Source: Aquificaceae bacterium | GTDB taxonomy: Bacteria > Aquificota > Aquificia > Aquificales > Aquificaceae | Assembly (NCBI GenBank): GCA_027049085.1 | Contig: JALTVH010000050.1 | Coordinates: forward strand, 1 to 6,532 | DNA length: 6,532 nt | Direction: 5' to 3' | In this document: one piece after another, positions 6,123 to 6,532 of the stretch | How the letters are laid out: each line of letters opens with the position of its first letter | Numbering within the stretch: the stretch's first letter is position 1 | Notes under the pieces: model-generated | Seen by the model: the letters and a program-made list of their open reading frames with translations, nothing else | What the model was told of the DNA's origin: nothing | The model's database searches: none | Made by a program: the position numbers and the translations under genes

Positions 6123-6532
6123 TTAGGGCGTGTAAGCCGCCTCTACCTTAGAATATGTATTATTTGGACCTTCAGCTATTGAGTCTATAAGATAAATGTA
6201 TCCCTTTTGACCGGGTATAACTTTTGAGTATCCAACTCCCTGTTCCTTAAAGCCGGGGGGTGGCGAATACCCTATAAGGCAAACGGTGACCGTATTCTTG
6301 AATGTTGACCCAGTATCCTTGAGCTTAAACTTCAGGACTATAGGAGTGCTGATGCAGTCGTACAGCCTGTCAATAATGATGGTCCCTTTCTGAATCTGGG
6401 AGGCAGCATAATGAGCACCGCTTGCTGCTGCATCCCGCAGGCTCAGGTAAACAGGAACTGACCCACTTACCTGAAGGCTTCTTGTAAGCAGATAATAGAT
6501 GCCCGCCATAAAGACGAGGCTTACAACCCCGA
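6123..6532 (-). CDS. PilX-like pilus accessory protein, C-terminal part (5' end outside window)
   Basis: About 135 residues are visible; the frame stays open to the right edge, so the ATG at 6509 is internal and the true start lies outside. The first visible residues, GVVSLVFMAGIYYLLTRSL, form a hydrophobic helix like that of the PilX N-terminal family, whose members start with a basic stretch then RG-x-x-L-hydrophobic. The following YLSLRDAAASGAHYAASQIQ (21-40 from the internal Met) matches the A-x-x-A-A-x-A-G-x-x-Y-A helix of that family. The remainder is beta-rich with two cysteines (52 and 77 from the internal Met) that could form a disulfide, then YIYLIDSIAEGPNNTYSKVEAAY (104-126), which resembles the Y-x-I-x-S-x-G-x-A-x-x-x-V-E-A-x-Y ending of pseudopilin-type proteins. 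PilX-type proteins are membrane-anchored and are thought to act in pilus assembly or adhesion. It converges on pilQ. The exact family is uncertain, so no gene symbol is given. Confidence 0.6.
   Translation of the reverse strand, partial: GVVSLVFMAGIYYLLTRSLQVSGSVPVYLSLRDAAASGAHYAASQIQKGTIIIDRLYDCISTPIVLKFKLKDTGSTFKNTVTVCLIGYSPPPGFKEQGVGYSKVIPGQKGYIYLIDSIAEGPNNTYSKVEAAYTP

Overview
The window looks like a chromosomal segment of a thermophilic Gram-negative bacterium. The proteins are rich in Lys, Glu and Ile, arginine is written mostly as AGA/AGG, and ATA is common for isoleucine. A secretin gene implies an outer membrane. My best guess is a deep-branching lineage such as Aquificota (a Desulfurobacteriaceae-like organism), but this is inference from style and gene content, not from a marker gene.

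Layout. Positions 1-1923 hold the 3' part of a phosphoenolpyruvate synthase gene (ppsA), cut by the window's left edge. Its stop codon overlaps the start of pilM (ATGA). Then follow, on the same strand and with 0-3 intervening or overlapping bases in nearly every case, pilM (1920-2801), pilN (2805-3443), pilO (3444-4160), a very short pilP-like gene (4171-4389) and pilQ (4386-6095). No promoter-sized gap exists anywhere between ppsA and pilQ, so the block is probably one transcript with translational coupling. Past pilQ lies a 27-base gap with a hairpin, then the 3' end of a convergent minus-strand gene (6123-6532, cut by the right edge). It encodes a PilX-like pilus accessory or pseudopilin-type protein.

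How the genes fit together. PilM (cytoplasmic, actin-like fold), PilN and PilO (inner-membrane, coiled coil plus periplasmic domain), PilP (periplasmic linker) and PilQ (outer-membrane secretin) form the alignment complex that joins the inner-membrane type IV pilus motor to the outer-membrane pore. The minus-strand gene is a plausible pilus-associated neighbour. PpsA is a gluconeogenic enzyme with no known pilus role; its coupling to pilM is probably an accident of operon structure.

What is unusual. The order is canonical pilMNOPQ, but several parts are far from textbook: PilM appears to have lost the actin-type nucleotide-binding motifs; PilN lacks the usual INLLP-type PilM-docking motif; PilO carries a Gln/Asn-rich insertion; PilP is reduced to about 72 residues; and PilQ has a GspD-like series of N-domains with no AMIN domain. 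Taken together this suggests a divergent alignment complex with features also seen in type II secretion systems. I found no CRISPR array, tRNA, rRNA, insertion sequence or wholly new system.
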